In this document: positions 1 through 9,316 of the stretch, one piece after another
How positions within the stretch are numbered: the stretch's first letter is position 1
Layout of the letters: the number at the start of each line of letters is the position of its first letter
Assembly (NCBI RefSeq): GCF_021389955.1
Contig: NZ_CP089980.1
Span: 4,645,001-4,709,000 of the forward strand
DNA from: Fulvivirga maritima
Lineage (GTDB): Bacteria > Bacteroidota > Bacteroidia > Cytophagales > Cyclobacteriaceae
DNA: 64,000 bases
Direction of reading: 5' to 3'
Position numbers and translations under genes: made by a program
The notes under the pieces: model-generated
Databases searched by the model: none
What the model was told of the DNA's origin: nothing
The model's input: only the letters and a program-made list of their open reading frames with translations

Positions 1-489
1 GGCTACCAGACCTACTTTTGAGCTAGCGAAGTGGCGCCCTAAGTTTTTCAAGGCATCCTGATTTAAAAGTGTATTGGCATCAGAAAATACAGTGATGTCT
101 GTTTTCATAAAAGGAATCATACGGTTTACGGCCGCTATTTTTCCACTTCTTTTATCTTCATGGTGGTGCTCTACTTCCGGATACTCCTTAATAATATCCA
201 TAGTTCTATCAGAAGATCCATCCGTAACTATTATTACCTTCAGCTTATCTTTTGGATAATCAAGATTGAGAGAGTTCGCAATCTTTTCTCTAATGAAATC
301 TTCTTCATTATAGGCTGCTATAACATGGGTAATGTTTGGTAGAAAATCTGCTTCGGATTCTGGCTTTTGAGATGAAGAGAAGGCCCTCTTTAATTTTACC
401 AATATGAATAATAAAATACCATAACCGAGGTAGGAGTAGAATATGATGAATATTCCGACCCAGAAGCAAATTTCTATAACTATTTTCAT
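1..489 (-). CDS. Membrane GT2 glycosyltransferase, N-terminal part (cut by window edge)
   Basis: An open frame reads leftward from an ATG at 489 and runs off the window, giving 163 visible residues. It begins with one hydrophobic segment (about residues 5-25), followed by a GT-A glycosyltransferase start: a VIAAYNEE-like nucleotide-binding strand, then a TDGSSDRT motif and an FSDAN motif that corresponds to the DxD-like region. This layout is usual for membrane-anchored GT2 enzymes of EPS loci that transfer from nucleotide sugars on the cytoplasmic face. It is divergent from the MBG-protein operon across a 314-bp gap. The sugar specificity and the C-terminal membrane segments cannot be seen here. 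Confidence 0.85.
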   Translation of the reverse strand, partial: MKIVIEICFWVGIFIIFYSYLGYGILLFILVKLKRAFSSSQKPESEADFLPNITHVIAAYNEEDFIREKIANSLNLDYPKDKLKVIIVTDGSSDRTMDIIKEYPEVEHHHEDKRSGKIAAVNRMIPFMKTDITVFSDANTLLNQDALKNLGRHFASSKVGLVA

Positions 490-803
490 TAAATATTTTT
501 AGTCAGTAAAAACACGCAAAAAAGCGAGTTGTTATCATATATCAAAATTTTTTATGCAAAGTAAGTATTAAGAATAATAATGGATGTTAGAAATGTATAA
601 AAATATATTATAAATTTGTTATAAATTTAAGTTTGAGAGACTAATGACAGCTTTTATTCCTTAATTTGTTAAACAATATTTTAAGAATCGATTTTCTGAA
701 TTACTCTCAAATAAAAAGAAGTTCGTTTAATAGCGATAACTTTTAACACTTAGTAATGTTATTGCTGTTAATATTCACCTCTTGCATATATGGTTGTCTT
801 ATA
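490..803. other. 314-bp divergent intergenic region
   Basis: This very AT-rich spacer lies between the leftward glycosyltransferase (start 489) and the rightward MBG protein (start 804). It must hold both promoters. I see no credible gene in it. The only recognisable signal is a Bacteroidota-type -7 box at 611-618, listed separately. Confidence 0.6.
587..618 (+). promoter_or_regulatory. Candidate Bacteroidota promoter for the MBG/EPS operon
   Basis: TAAATTTG at 611-618 fits the Bacteroidota -7 consensus TAnnTTTG exactly. TTAG at 587-590 matches three of four bases of the -33 element TTTG, with a 20-bp spacer. Such boxes arise easily by chance in AT-rich DNA, and the predicted leader of about 180 nt is long, so this is tentative. 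Confidence 0.28.
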
Positions 804-3140
804 ATGAAGCAAAATTTACTAATTAATAATAAAGTATTCCTTCTCTTATGGTGCTTGGGATTGCCTTTTTTTGCGAAGGCACAAGATCCGTACATCACCA
901 GCTCTCCGGTAGAATCAGCTACTTATGGAGAATCGTATTTATATGAAATTACCACTGGAGGTAATGATTTTTTGGGTATTTCTATAGTGCTTGAATCCGG
1001 AGAATTACCACAAGGTATTGTTCTTACAGATTTTGAGAATGGTACAGGTGAGCTAAGTGGAATTCCAGAAGAAACAGGTGAGTTTGAAATAGTACTGCGA
1101 GCAGAAGACTTTTTTGGAAGAGGTACAAATCAAAGTTTTACGCTTACGGTAAGCAAGGCAGAGGCTAATATTGAACTTAGTGGGTTGAATGCTACTTATG
1201 ATGGTAACCCTAAATCGGCCTCTTATACCACAGTTCCAGCAGGTCTTAACGTGAATTTAACATATAACGGAAGTACCACTGAGCCTGTAAATGTAGGGCA
1301 GTATGCGGTGGAGGCTACCATTGATGAACCTAATTATTCTGGTTCTGCATCAGGTACCCTTACAATAGTAAGAGGGGAAGCTACTATTCAGCTTAGTGAT
1401 TTGGAGCAGGTGTATGATGGCTCACCTAAGCCAGTAAGTTATACAACTGTGCCGGAGGGACTACCCGTAGATATTACCTATGATGGTTTAAGTACGGTGC
1501 CGGTTAATGCAGGTACTTATGCCGTTGAAGTCAGGGTTACCCACGGTAATTATCAAGGCTCGGCATCAGCTAATTTAGTGGTGTCAAAGGCTAATGCCAC
1601 GGTAAATGTGACTCAACTTAATCAGGTGTACAATGGTCAGCCCAGACAAGTATCAGTAAGTACAGTGCCTGCAGGACTTAGTTATGAAACTACCTATGAT
1701 GGATCTACAACCGCACCTACTAATGCAGGTACATATGATGTAGTGGTGAATATTGACAATATTAATTATCAAGGATCATTTACAGACCAACTACAAGTGC
1801 AAAAGGCCACTGGTATTGTTACTCTAAGTGCCTTTACTACCACATATAATGGAACTGCGCAGCAAGTGGGTGTTTCCACTTCGCCAGCAGGGCTTCCTTA
1901 TGAGGTCACTTATAATGGATCTACTACAGCACCCACTAATGCAGGAACGTATAATGTAGAAGCCACTATCACATCTAATAACTATGCGGGGGAAGCTACA
2001 GGAGTCTTTACTATTAATATAGCCAATGCTTCCGTAGTTATTTCAGATCTTAGTGTGACCTATGATGGTACGGAAAAGCCAGTGACAGTAACTACAGATC
2101 CTGAAGGAATCAATGTAGCGGTTACATACGATGGAGAAACGCAGGCACCAATTGAGGCAGGCACCTATCAGGTAGAAGCCGTTATTGATGATAGTAATTA
2201 CTCAGGAAGTGCTACAGGTAGTTTGGTAATAGATAAGGCCACTGCGGAAATTACTTTTTCAAGACTTACCGTTACTTATAATGGTGAGCCACAGGGAGCT
2301 AATGTTACTACCTCTCCAGAAGATCTAAACCTAACAGTTACTTATGATGGTGTAGAGAACGAACCCAGGGAAATAGGTACTTATAGTTTAGAAGCTGAAA
2401 TTGTAGAAGATAACTATGAAGGTACAGCAAGTGCTACTTTCACCATTAGAGAGCCCGAAGGCTCTAATTCAAGACCGGTATTAACAAACCTGGAGCAGCA
2501 ACCAATTGTCTATCAGCAAGGCGATGGTGCTGTGAGAATAACTGATAGCTTGATAGTCAATGACTTTGATAATGCCTATTTGGTATCTGCTCAGGTAAGC
2601 ATAACTTCTGGCTTTGAGCCACTCTATGATGAACTAAGCTATGATATAGACAATGAAAATTTAGAAGTGAATTTTGATCAGAGCAGTGGAGTGTTAACCA
2701 TAACCGGTGAAGAGACACGCTCTAATTATGAAGTTCTTTTAAGAAATGTTCGTTACTCTAATTCTTTTTTCGGAGAGTCTACTATAACAGAAAAGACGTT
2801 ATCTATAACGGTAAATGATGGGTTTAATGATAGTAATGAAGCCTCCCGGCAAGTGAATATTACAGTGCTCAGAGATTTAGGTATTGTTAATGCCTTCACA
2901 CCAGGAAACGGAGATAATGTAAATGACACCTGGTATCTTGAAAATTTAGATCAATACACCTCTGTTCAAATCAAAATTTTTGAGCGGAATGGGAGGGAGG
3001 TCTATAACTGTCAGGGCTCAAACTGCGCTTGGGATGGCACTTATGAAGGTAAAGAACTACCATCAGGCATGTATTTTTATACTATTGACCTTAATGAAGG
3101 AAGAAGAAAATTTCAGGGTACCGTTACAATTTTAAGATGA
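804..3140 (+). CDS. Secreted MBG-repeat surface protein with type B T9SS sorting domain
   Basis: The frame opens at 756, but the ATG at 804 gives a clean signal peptide (MKQNLL..., ending FFAKAQ), so I start there. The mature protein begins with a putative Ig-like (He_PIG) domain. Six consecutive MBG-type repeats of about 77 residues follow, each with a TYDG/VYNG core and a TTVPAGL-like strand. A cadherin-like segment comes next, then a C-terminal gliding-motility-associated (CHU_C, type B) sorting domain with AFTPGNGDNVND and a final GTVTILR-like strand. The family is exported by T9SS and attached to the surface, with adhesion or gliding roles. The stop overlaps the next start as ATGA, so it is probably translationally coupled to the PorP/SprF gene. 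The ligand is unknown. Confidence 0.88.
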   Translation: MKQNLLINNKVFLLLWCLGLPFFAKAQDPYITSSPVESATYGESYLYEITTGGNDFLGISIVLESGELPQGIVLTDFENGTGELSGIPEETGEFEIVLRAEDFFGRGTNQSFTLTVSKAEANIELSGLNATYDGNPKSASYTTVPAGLNVNLTYNGSTTEPVNVGQYAVEATIDEPNYSGSASGTLTIVRGEATIQLSDLEQVYDGSPKPVSYTTVPEGLPVDITYDGLSTVPVNAGTYAVEVRVTHGNYQGSASANLVVSKANATVNVTQLNQVYNGQPRQVSVSTVPAGLSYETTYDGSTTAPTNAGTYDVVVNIDNINYQGSFTDQLQVQKATGIVTLSAFTTTYNGTAQQVGVSTSPAGLPYEVTYNGSTTAPTNAGTYNVEATITSNNYAGEATGVFTINIANASVVISDLSVTYDGTEKPVTVTTDPEGINVAVTYDGETQAPIEAGTYQVEAVIDDSNYSGSATGSLVIDKATAEITFSRLTVTYNGEPQGANVTTSPEDLNLTVTYDGVENEPREIGTYSLEAEIVEDNYEGTASATFTIREPEGSNSRPVLTNLEQQPIVYQQGDGAVRITDSLIVNDFDNAYLVSAQVSITSGFEPLYDELSYDIDNENLEVNFDQSSGVLTITGEETRSNYEVLLRNVRYSNSFFGESTITEKTLSITVNDGFNDSNEASRQVNITVLRDLGIVNAFTPGNGDNVNDTWYLENLDQYTSVQIKIFERNGREVYNCQGSNCAWDGTYEGKELPSGMYFYTIDLNEGRRKFQGTVTILR

Positions 3141-4144
3141 GAAAACTCAAGACATCTACAATACTATTATTATTTCTAATGGTATCTGCTAAAGTGGCTA
3201 ATGGTCAGCAAACTGGTATATTTACACAATATTATCTCAATATGCCTAACCAAAACCCTGCTTTTACCGGTATTGATCCATTTTTAGATATAAAAGCTGG
3301 TTTCAGGCAGTCATGGAATGATTTTGCAAATAAAAATAATTCATACTTTATTACCGCTGATGGTTCTATTGGAGGGAATTCAGGTGATGTGCTTAAAAAT
3401 AATGCACTTAGAGTGAGTGATGATTCTTTTACACCAAGTCAGGAGGCCAGGCGGCATCATGGGCTTGGCGGGATGGTGCTTTCGCAGAATTTTGGAGCTT
3501 TTAAATACTTACAATTAAACCTTAACTATGCTTATCATTTGCCGGTATCAGATCAGGTTAACCTTGCTTTAGGTACTCGAGTGGCATATAGCTCCCATGA
3601 AATAGATTATTCAGACCTGCAAGTGCGCGATCAGGTGAATGATCAGCTTTACCAGAGCCTGATGGCAGTGGGAGCGGGGAAGCTGCAGAGTATGCTCATA
3701 GATTTTGGTATAACCATGTATTCAGATAAATTTTATTTAGGCATATCTACCGTGAATTTGGTAAGTGAAGATGTAGGGAGTGATCAGGTAGGTGATATTG
3801 AAGAAGAAAAAAATTATAAAGCTAATGTAGGCTATGTGATGACACTAAATCCGGACTTTGATTTATTGCCATCGGCAGACTTCACTTACGGTGATATTTA
3901 CGGGCTCACCTGGCAAGGAACAGCCCGGCTGAGGTATAAGGAAATGGTATATCTAGGTTTTTCTTATGAAAATGATATTAGAGCATCATTATTATTTGGT
4001 TTATCTTTTGAAAACAAATATAGTTTTCACTATTCTTACGATTATTTTACTCATGACTTAAACGACTTCAACAAAGGGAATCACGAATTTGCTATTGGAT
4101 TATTTTTATTTAATAAATACTCTAAGAATTCTAAATTTTGGTAA
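3137..4144 (+). CDS. PorP/SprF family T9SS outer-membrane protein
   Basis: A 335-residue protein with a signal peptide ending NGQQ, followed by the family signature near the mature N-terminus (QYYLNMPNQNPAFTG) and then a series of amphipathic beta strands ending in a phenylalanine-rich strand. It should form an outer-membrane barrel. Family members such as SprF of Flavobacterium are needed for secretion or attachment of a partner carrying a type B sorting domain. The partner here is almost certainly the MBG protein directly upstream, with which it shares a 4-bp ATGA overlap. The length is normal for the family. Confidence 0.9.
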   Translation: MRKLKTSTILLLFLMVSAKVANGQQTGIFTQYYLNMPNQNPAFTGIDPFLDIKAGFRQSWNDFANKNNSYFITADGSIGGNSGDVLKNNALRVSDDSFTPSQEARRHHGLGGMVLSQNFGAFKYLQLNLNYAYHLPVSDQVNLALGTRVAYSSHEIDYSDLQVRDQVNDQLYQSLMAVGAGKLQSMLIDFGITMYSDKFYLGISTVNLVSEDVGSDQVGDIEEEKNYKANVGYVMTLNPDFDLLPSADFTYGDIYGLTWQGTARLRYKEMVYLGFSYENDIRASLLFGLSFENKYSFHYSYDYFTHDLNDFNKGNHEFAIGLFLFNKYSKNSKFW

Positions 4145-4170
4145 AGTTGTGTATTGAATTTTCTTTTTGA

Positions 4171-5427
4171 ATGAGAGTTTACTTAATCGTTTATATATTA
4201 TTATTTGGTTTCTATCATCATTTGAATGCACAGGCTGTGCAGTTTGCTGAGCCTGAAAAGCTGGGTGGAAACGTTAATTCTGAGGCTGAAGAAATGAGCC
4301 CGATGCTATCTCCTGATGGCAAAACGCTCTATTTCAGTAGAGCTTTTGATGAGACCAACGTTGGAGGCAAATATGGGGGCATTGATATTTGGCTAACCCA
4401 TAAAACTGAAGGTGGAGAATGGACTGATGCAACAAATAATTTAGGAAATCTAAATAATAAAGATAATAATGCCGTTATTGGTATTAAAGGTGGGGGAATT
4501 GTTCTTTACTTATTAAATTCCTATAATAGAAAATCGGGAATATCTTTTACCAAATTGGTAAATAACGAATGGATAAAACCCGAGTTTATTGAAATACCGG
4601 GGCTTAGCAAAGATGGCTTTGTAGGCTTCTATGTATCCCCGGATTATGAAGTGATACTGATTTCTTTTGTAGGGCCAGATACGCATGGCAAAGAAGATTT
4701 ATATGTATCTCTAAAAAAAGATGGCGAGTGGACTAAACCGGTTAATCTGGGAGCTACTGTTAATACCAGCGGTTATGAAATATCGCCATTCCTTTCTCAT
4801 GATAAAAAACGCATTTATTTTGCGAGTGATGGTCATCAGGGTTATGGCGATGCTGATATTTTTATGTCTGAGCGACTCTATAATAGCTGGACAATTTGGA
4901 CGATCCCTCAAAATTTAGGTAGTAAAATAAATAGCGAAAAATTTGATGCTTACTTTTCAATTACTAAAGATTCAACGGTTTTTTTTACCAGTAACAGAGG
5001 TGGTGGATATGCTGATATTTATCAATCAAAAATTGTGTCTAAGAAAAATGAAGGGTATGCAGACATGAAACAATTGTTAAAAGAAACGCAAGGACTGCTT
5101 AATCAGTTAAAGGCTGATAATGAAGTTTATAGCGTTGAATTTGTTGATAATGCAGCTGAAATAAGTGAAGATGGTCAAGAGAAAATAGAAGAGTTTATTT
5201 CATCATATGGCGAACAGCAAAAATTTATTTTAACTTTCGATGCGAAACAGGTAGAAAGAAATAATTCTTTAAAATTACTTAACAATAAGCGACAGTCAGC
5301 GGTTATGAACCTTTTAATATCTAAGGGATATGACATTAATAATTTAGTGATAGAGAAGGAAGGTTCAGATATGCAAAGTCAACTTAACGGAGATAAAAAC
5401 ACTCTTTATATAATTCATCTTAAATAA
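4171..5427 (+). CDS. PD40 beta-propeller protein with divergent OmpA-like C-terminus
   Basis: The 418-residue protein has a signal peptide ending LNAQ. PD40/WD40-like blades follow, with repeated SPDGKTLYFSR, SHDKKRIYFAS and TKDSTVFFTSN strands up to about residue 290. The last 110 residues resemble an OmpA peptidoglycan-binding domain: Asp357 and Arg374 fall where the diaminopimelate-binding Asp and Arg are expected, in an LNNKRQSAV...L...G pattern. Other parts of the usual GHTDxxG motif are absent. It starts 26 bp after the PorP/SprF gene and is probably in the same operon. By analogy with PorE-like PD40-OmpA proteins, it may tether the PorP/SprF-adhesin assembly to the cell wall. That role is inference. 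Confidence 0.78.
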   Translation: MRVYLIVYILLFGFYHHLNAQAVQFAEPEKLGGNVNSEAEEMSPMLSPDGKTLYFSRAFDETNVGGKYGGIDIWLTHKTEGGEWTDATNNLGNLNNKDNNAVIGIKGGGIVLYLLNSYNRKSGISFTKLVNNEWIKPEFIEIPGLSKDGFVGFYVSPDYEVILISFVGPDTHGKEDLYVSLKKDGEWTKPVNLGATVNTSGYEISPFLSHDKKRIYFASDGHQGYGDADIFMSERLYNSWTIWTIPQNLGSKINSEKFDAYFSITKDSTVFFTSNRGGGYADIYQSKIVSKKNEGYADMKQLLKETQGLLNQLKADNEVYSVEFVDNAAEISEDGQEKIEEFISSYGEQQKFILTFDAKQVERNNSLKLLNNKRQSAVMNLLISKGYDINNLVIEKEGSDMQSQLNGDKNTLYIIHLK

Positions 5428-5448
5428 AAAAGCGACTAATAGTCAATC

Positions 5449-7719
5449 ATGGATATACTTATAATTTTTAGATTATTACTCAGAAAAATCTGGTGGCTTG
5501 TAATCATACCGGCAGTGATAATTGTCTTAGCAGTTGTTCTCACAATTAATATGCCTTTAAAGTACCAGTCTACGGCACAGTTGGCCACAGGATTTACACA
5601 GGAAGGGCAGATACAGGTTACAGATGAAAGGATGAATTTAAGAGATGCAGGAGTGAAGTTTAGTAACCTTGTAGAGACCATGACCTCAGAGTTGATTTTG
5701 ACATTGTGCACCTACCAACTGGCTCTGCATGATTGGCAGGAGGCAGAAGATGCGCCATTTGTTACCTTAGATCCTGATGAGGAAGCTGCTGCTCTTTTAA
5801 CTCCTACAAGTAAGAAGAAGTTCATTAAAATAATAGAGGAGAAGTATGAAAAAATGGAACTTCTCTCTAGTTATAGCGCAGAAGATCAAATGCTTATAGA
5901 GGTGCTAGCAGGTTATGGCTACCTGAGCTGGCAATTGGTGGAGAATTTATCGGTTTTCCGAGTAAGAGATACTGACTACGTTAAAGTGCAGTATTTATCT
6001 CCTAACCCTATAATGTCTGCCTTTGTGGTAAATAATTTGAGTAAAGAATACATCAGGTATGAAAACTCATTAAATAAGAATTTCTCAGGTCAGTCTGTAG
6101 ATTTCTTCAGGAAACAGTTTGCCGCAAAAGAAGAGGCACTTCAGCAAGCCACTAAGGCATATAATGATTTTAAAACTGCTACCGGAGTACTTAGCTATGA
6201 GGGCCAAAGTGATGCCCGAATCACTCAGGTTTCTGAGTATGAACTCATGAAAGAAAATGCCGAAAGTGAAATTTCTCGTTTACAATTATCAATTGCAGAT
6301 GTTAACAGAAGGATAAACCAATTGGGAAGTGGTAACCGAAGGGCTGAAATTAATGCTAAAATCGTAGAAATAAGAAATAAGATAGATCAGCTTAGCGAGC
6401 AGTACAGGCAGTCAGGTTCTACAGATACCGATTTAGCTAATTCCATAAAAGATCTAAAATACCAGCTTCAAGTTCAAATGACCAAGCTGGCTGACCAAGA
6501 GGCTTTAGAAGGAGCAGGTTCAGGGTATACTAAAGAGGAGTTAGAGCAGCAGAGAGATGAGTACCAACTGTCTTTACAAGTAGAAAGAAATAAGCTGGCT
6601 CAGATTAACAGTAAATTAAGACAATTAGGCTCTAATATGTCTGGTTTTGCCAGTAATGAGGCTCGTATGGAAAGACTTAGAAGTGAACTGGAAAATGCTA
6701 AAGAAGAGTATAATGAAGCTCAAAGCAGGTATAACACAGAGCTTAGCAAAGCCATGGTTTCAGAAACTTCGGTGAAGCTTATTATTGCGGGTCAGCCCAA
6801 TGGCACTCCAGAATCTAGCAAGAGATGGATTATAGTGCTTATGGCAGGTGTGGCCAGCTTCTTTATCTGTGCATTTGTAATCATTATTATGGAATTTATG
6901 GATGCCAGACTTAAAACACCAGTACAGTTTAAAAAGCTGGTAAATATGAATCTAATAGGTACTATTCCTTCAATACCGATAAAGGTGGCGGAATTGCCTA
7001 TGTTGTTTAAAAACAATAAAATAGAAAAGCCGGAAAGAGAAACATTTAAACATTTTCTTAGAAAACTGAGATATGAAATGGAGAGACAGGATGATTCCGT
7101 TTATCTCATTTCCAGTAATAAACAAGGAGAAGGAAAGACCTTTATTATTCTTTCATTGGCTTACTCTCTTAGCCTTATTAAAAAGAAGATATTGATTATT
7201 GATACCAACTTTAGAAATAATGCGCTTACCAGAATATTATTGCCAGACAAGGCTGATAGAAAGCGTATTAAGATGGGGCAGTTTCTATTAAACTCTCCGA
7301 ATTTAAGCGAAGAGGAAGGTAAAGATGCCAAGTATCAAAAATCTGAAAGCAAGGTGGACACAGATGAAGAGTTTGCAAGTAGTATTGTTTCTCCTACATC
7401 TCATAAGCAAATCCATATAATAGGTAATACTGGTGAGCAGGCTTCACCGTCTGAAATTTTTGCAGGCAGAGATTTCCAAAATATGATTAAACAATTGAAG
7501 CTTAATTATGATTATATCTTTTTGGAAGGTCCATCTCTTAATGAGTTCTCAGATACTCGTGAGCTTATAGAGTACTCTGATAAGGTAGTCACCATTTTTT
7601 CTGCTGACTCAGTTATAAAACAGATAGATAGAGAGTCATTAGAATTCTTAAGTGGAATTAAGGAAAAACTAGGCGGAGCAGTACTCAACAAGCTGGACAT
7701 TAAAGATTTAAAACAGTAG
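5449..7719 (+). CDS. Wzc/GumC-like polysaccharide co-polymerase with degenerate ATPase domain
   Basis: A 756-residue inner-membrane protein controlling EPS chain length or export. Transmembrane segment 1 lies at about 14-36 (IWWLVIIPAV). A large periplasmic region includes long coiled coils (about 220-450), and transmembrane segment 2 lies at about 460-482. The C-terminal cytoplasmic domain resembles a bacterial tyrosine kinase: a Walker A-like stretch at 556-564 (NKQGEGKT) and a Walker A' at 581-588 with Asp585. The Walker B-like strand reads YIFLEGPS with Glu693 where an Asp is usual, and the protein ends in LKQ with no tyrosine cluster. Kinase activity is therefore doubtful. It begins 21 bp after the PD40 gene and precedes wzy-like and wzx-like genes. 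Confidence 0.85.
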   Translation: MDILIIFRLLLRKIWWLVIIPAVIIVLAVVLTINMPLKYQSTAQLATGFTQEGQIQVTDERMNLRDAGVKFSNLVETMTSELILTLCTYQLALHDWQEAEDAPFVTLDPDEEAAALLTPTSKKKFIKIIEEKYEKMELLSSYSAEDQMLIEVLAGYGYLSWQLVENLSVFRVRDTDYVKVQYLSPNPIMSAFVVNNLSKEYIRYENSLNKNFSGQSVDFFRKQFAAKEEALQQATKAYNDFKTATGVLSYEGQSDARITQVSEYELMKENAESEISRLQLSIADVNRRINQLGSGNRRAEINAKIVEIRNKIDQLSEQYRQSGSTDTDLANSIKDLKYQLQVQMTKLADQEALEGAGSGYTKEELEQQRDEYQLSLQVERNKLAQINSKLRQLGSNMSGFASNEARMERLRSELENAKEEYNEAQSRYNTELSKAMVSETSVKLIIAGQPNGTPESSKRWIIVLMAGVASFFICAFVIIIMEFMDARLKTPVQFKKLVNMNLIGTIPSIPIKVAELPMLFKNNKIEKPERETFKHFLRKLRYEMERQDDSVYLISSNKQGEGKTFIILSLAYSLSLIKKKILIIDTNFRNNALTRILLPDKADRKRIKMGQFLLNSPNLSEEEGKDAKYQKSESKVDTDEEFASSIVSPTSHKQIHIIGNTGEQASPSEIFAGRDFQNMIKQLKLNYDYIFLEGPSLNEFSDTRELIEYSDKVVTIFSADSVIKQIDRESLEFLSGIKEKLGGAVLNKLDIKDLKQ

Positions 7720-7721
7720 TA

Positions 7722-7823
7722 ATGCAGGAAAATTCACCGAATAAGGTAGGGTTTAAATTTATGGTCATCAGCTTCGTTTTGATAACGTACCTGTATATTT
7801 TTTATACAACCTTATTTAACTGA
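7722..7823 (+). CDS. 33-residue single-pass membrane peptide between co-polymerase and polymerase genes
   Basis: ATG at 7722 opens two bases after the stop of the Wzc-like gene. The frame runs 33 codons to TGA at 7821-7823, which overlaps the next ATG by one base (TGATG). The product has a short polar N-terminus (MQENSPNKVG) and one hydrophobic segment (about residues 13-32, rich in V, I, L, Y and F). The tight packing on both sides suggests a real, translationally coupled gene and not a spacer. I recognise no family. A role as a small subunit of the polymerase/co-polymerase complex is speculation. Confidence 0.55.
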   Translation: MQENSPNKVGFKFMVISFVLITYLYIFYTTLFN

Positions 7824-9250
7824 TGAGTAAAATTCTTGAAGTTTCGGAGAAAAAGGTATTAGGAGTACCAGTGCTATTTTATGCACTGTTAATATTCTGT
7901 GCCATGATAACTTCGCTTATTCCTTTATTTGGATGGAAGCTATTTGGGGTAGTATTAGCAGCTGTCATAGGTATGTCAGTGGTGGTTGTAGCCTTTTCTA
8001 ATTATAGAATAGCACTGATGATATTTGGTGCCTATGGCTATTTGTTATTCCTGATAGGAGATACCTTACGGCTAAATTTACCCATGGGGGTGCCTTTTGA
8101 GATTATGATTGGGATAATTTTTGTCGCTATCCTGGTTAAGAATAAGTATGTAGATTACCAAGTTGAGGACAATAACCCTTTTACTAATGCTTTTGGAATA
8201 ACTCTTTTATTATATCTGGCCTTAGACCTGATTTTAATAGTAAACTCCCCAATGGGAAGCTTTTTGTCTACTATTAGGTCTACCTTATCATTGGTAATGG
8301 GGTATTATTGCTTTTATAAAGCCTTTAAATCCAAACAGTTTATAAAAAGCTTTCTTACTCTCATTTTAGCTTTATCTTTTTTTGCTGCTTTATATGGTCT
8401 TAGACAAGAATATTATGGCCTTACTGATGCAGAGTGGCAATGGCTCACCAGTGATCCGAGAAGGTATGAGTTAGTATATATTTGGGGGCACGTAAGAAAG
8501 TGGTCATTCTTTTCAGATGTTAATGCATGCGGCCTTACCATGGCATTTACCGGGATTTTCTCCATTGTGCTGGCGTTTGGCCCATTCAAAAATATTAATA
8601 GAATTATACTGGTAATTATAGCCATTTGCATGCTCTTAACCATGAGCTATTCAGGTACGAGAACGGCTACCGCTATGGTTCCTCTTGGCTTAGCATTTTA
8701 CTTCTTGCTAACAATAGACAAAATGCGAACTCTGGTTATTTCAGGAGCTGTAATATTAATTTTTGGAGCCCTTATGTTTGGGCCTTTTTATGGTTCTACG
8801 CTTAATAGAATCAGGTCTACCTTTAATTCAGATGATCCATCTCTTAATTTTAGAGAGTATAAAAGAAGAAGGCTTCAGGGGTTTGTATTATCTCACCCTA
8901 TAGGTGGAGGGTTAGGAACCGCCAATGAAACTGCAGGAAGATTAAGTACAACATATGACCCGGATAATGGTTACTTAAGAACTGCACTGGACAAAGGTAT
9001 ACCAGGCTTGTTTTTACAGCTGACCTTGTTTTTCGTTTTTATGATATTAGCTACCAATGCTTTTTATGACATGAAAAACGAACGGAATAAAGCATTGACA
9101 GCAGCTTTTATGGCGGCACTTTTTGCTATCACAGTGGCCCAGTTCTTTCAAGATGCCGTGGAACAAAAACCTATAAATCTTTTGATATTTTCAGGAGTTG
9201 CAATGGTATTTAGATTAAAAGAATTGGACGATAAAGGTGAAAATATATAA
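7823..9250 (+). CDS. Wzy/O-antigen ligase-like EPS polymerase
   Basis: The 475-residue polytopic membrane protein has about 10-12 hydrophobic helices and one large extracytoplasmic loop (about residues 195-235). Later come the SGTRTATAM and GGGLGTANE stretches, which resemble the conserved arginine and glycine motifs of the Wzy_C/O-antigen ligase family. It should join lipid-linked repeat units in the periplasm. Its start overlaps the stop of the 33-residue gene, and the co-polymerase and flippase genes in the same operon support a Wzx/Wzy-type pathway. The repeat unit cannot be inferred. Confidence 0.82.
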   Translation: MSKILEVSEKKVLGVPVLFYALLIFCAMITSLIPLFGWKLFGVVLAAVIGMSVVVVAFSNYRIALMIFGAYGYLLFLIGDTLRLNLPMGVPFEIMIGIIFVAILVKNKYVDYQVEDNNPFTNAFGITLLLYLALDLILIVNSPMGSFLSTIRSTLSLVMGYYCFYKAFKSKQFIKSFLTLILALSFFAALYGLRQEYYGLTDAEWQWLTSDPRRYELVYIWGHVRKWSFFSDVNACGLTMAFTGIFSIVLAFGPFKNINRIILVIIAICMLLTMSYSGTRTATAMVPLGLAFYFLLTIDKMRTLVISGAVILIFGALMFGPFYGSTLNRIRSTFNSDDPSLNFREYKRRRLQGFVLSHPIGGGLGTANETAGRLSTTYDPDNGYLRTALDKGIPGLFLQLTLFFVFMILATNAFYDMKNERNKALTAAFMAALFAITVAQFFQDAVEQKPINLLIFSGVAMVFRLKELDDKGENI

Positions 9251-9316
9251 ATGAAGAATTTAATTAATCAAATAAATTACAGACCTTTAGTTAGGCTTAA
9301 ATCAAAATTTTTATCA

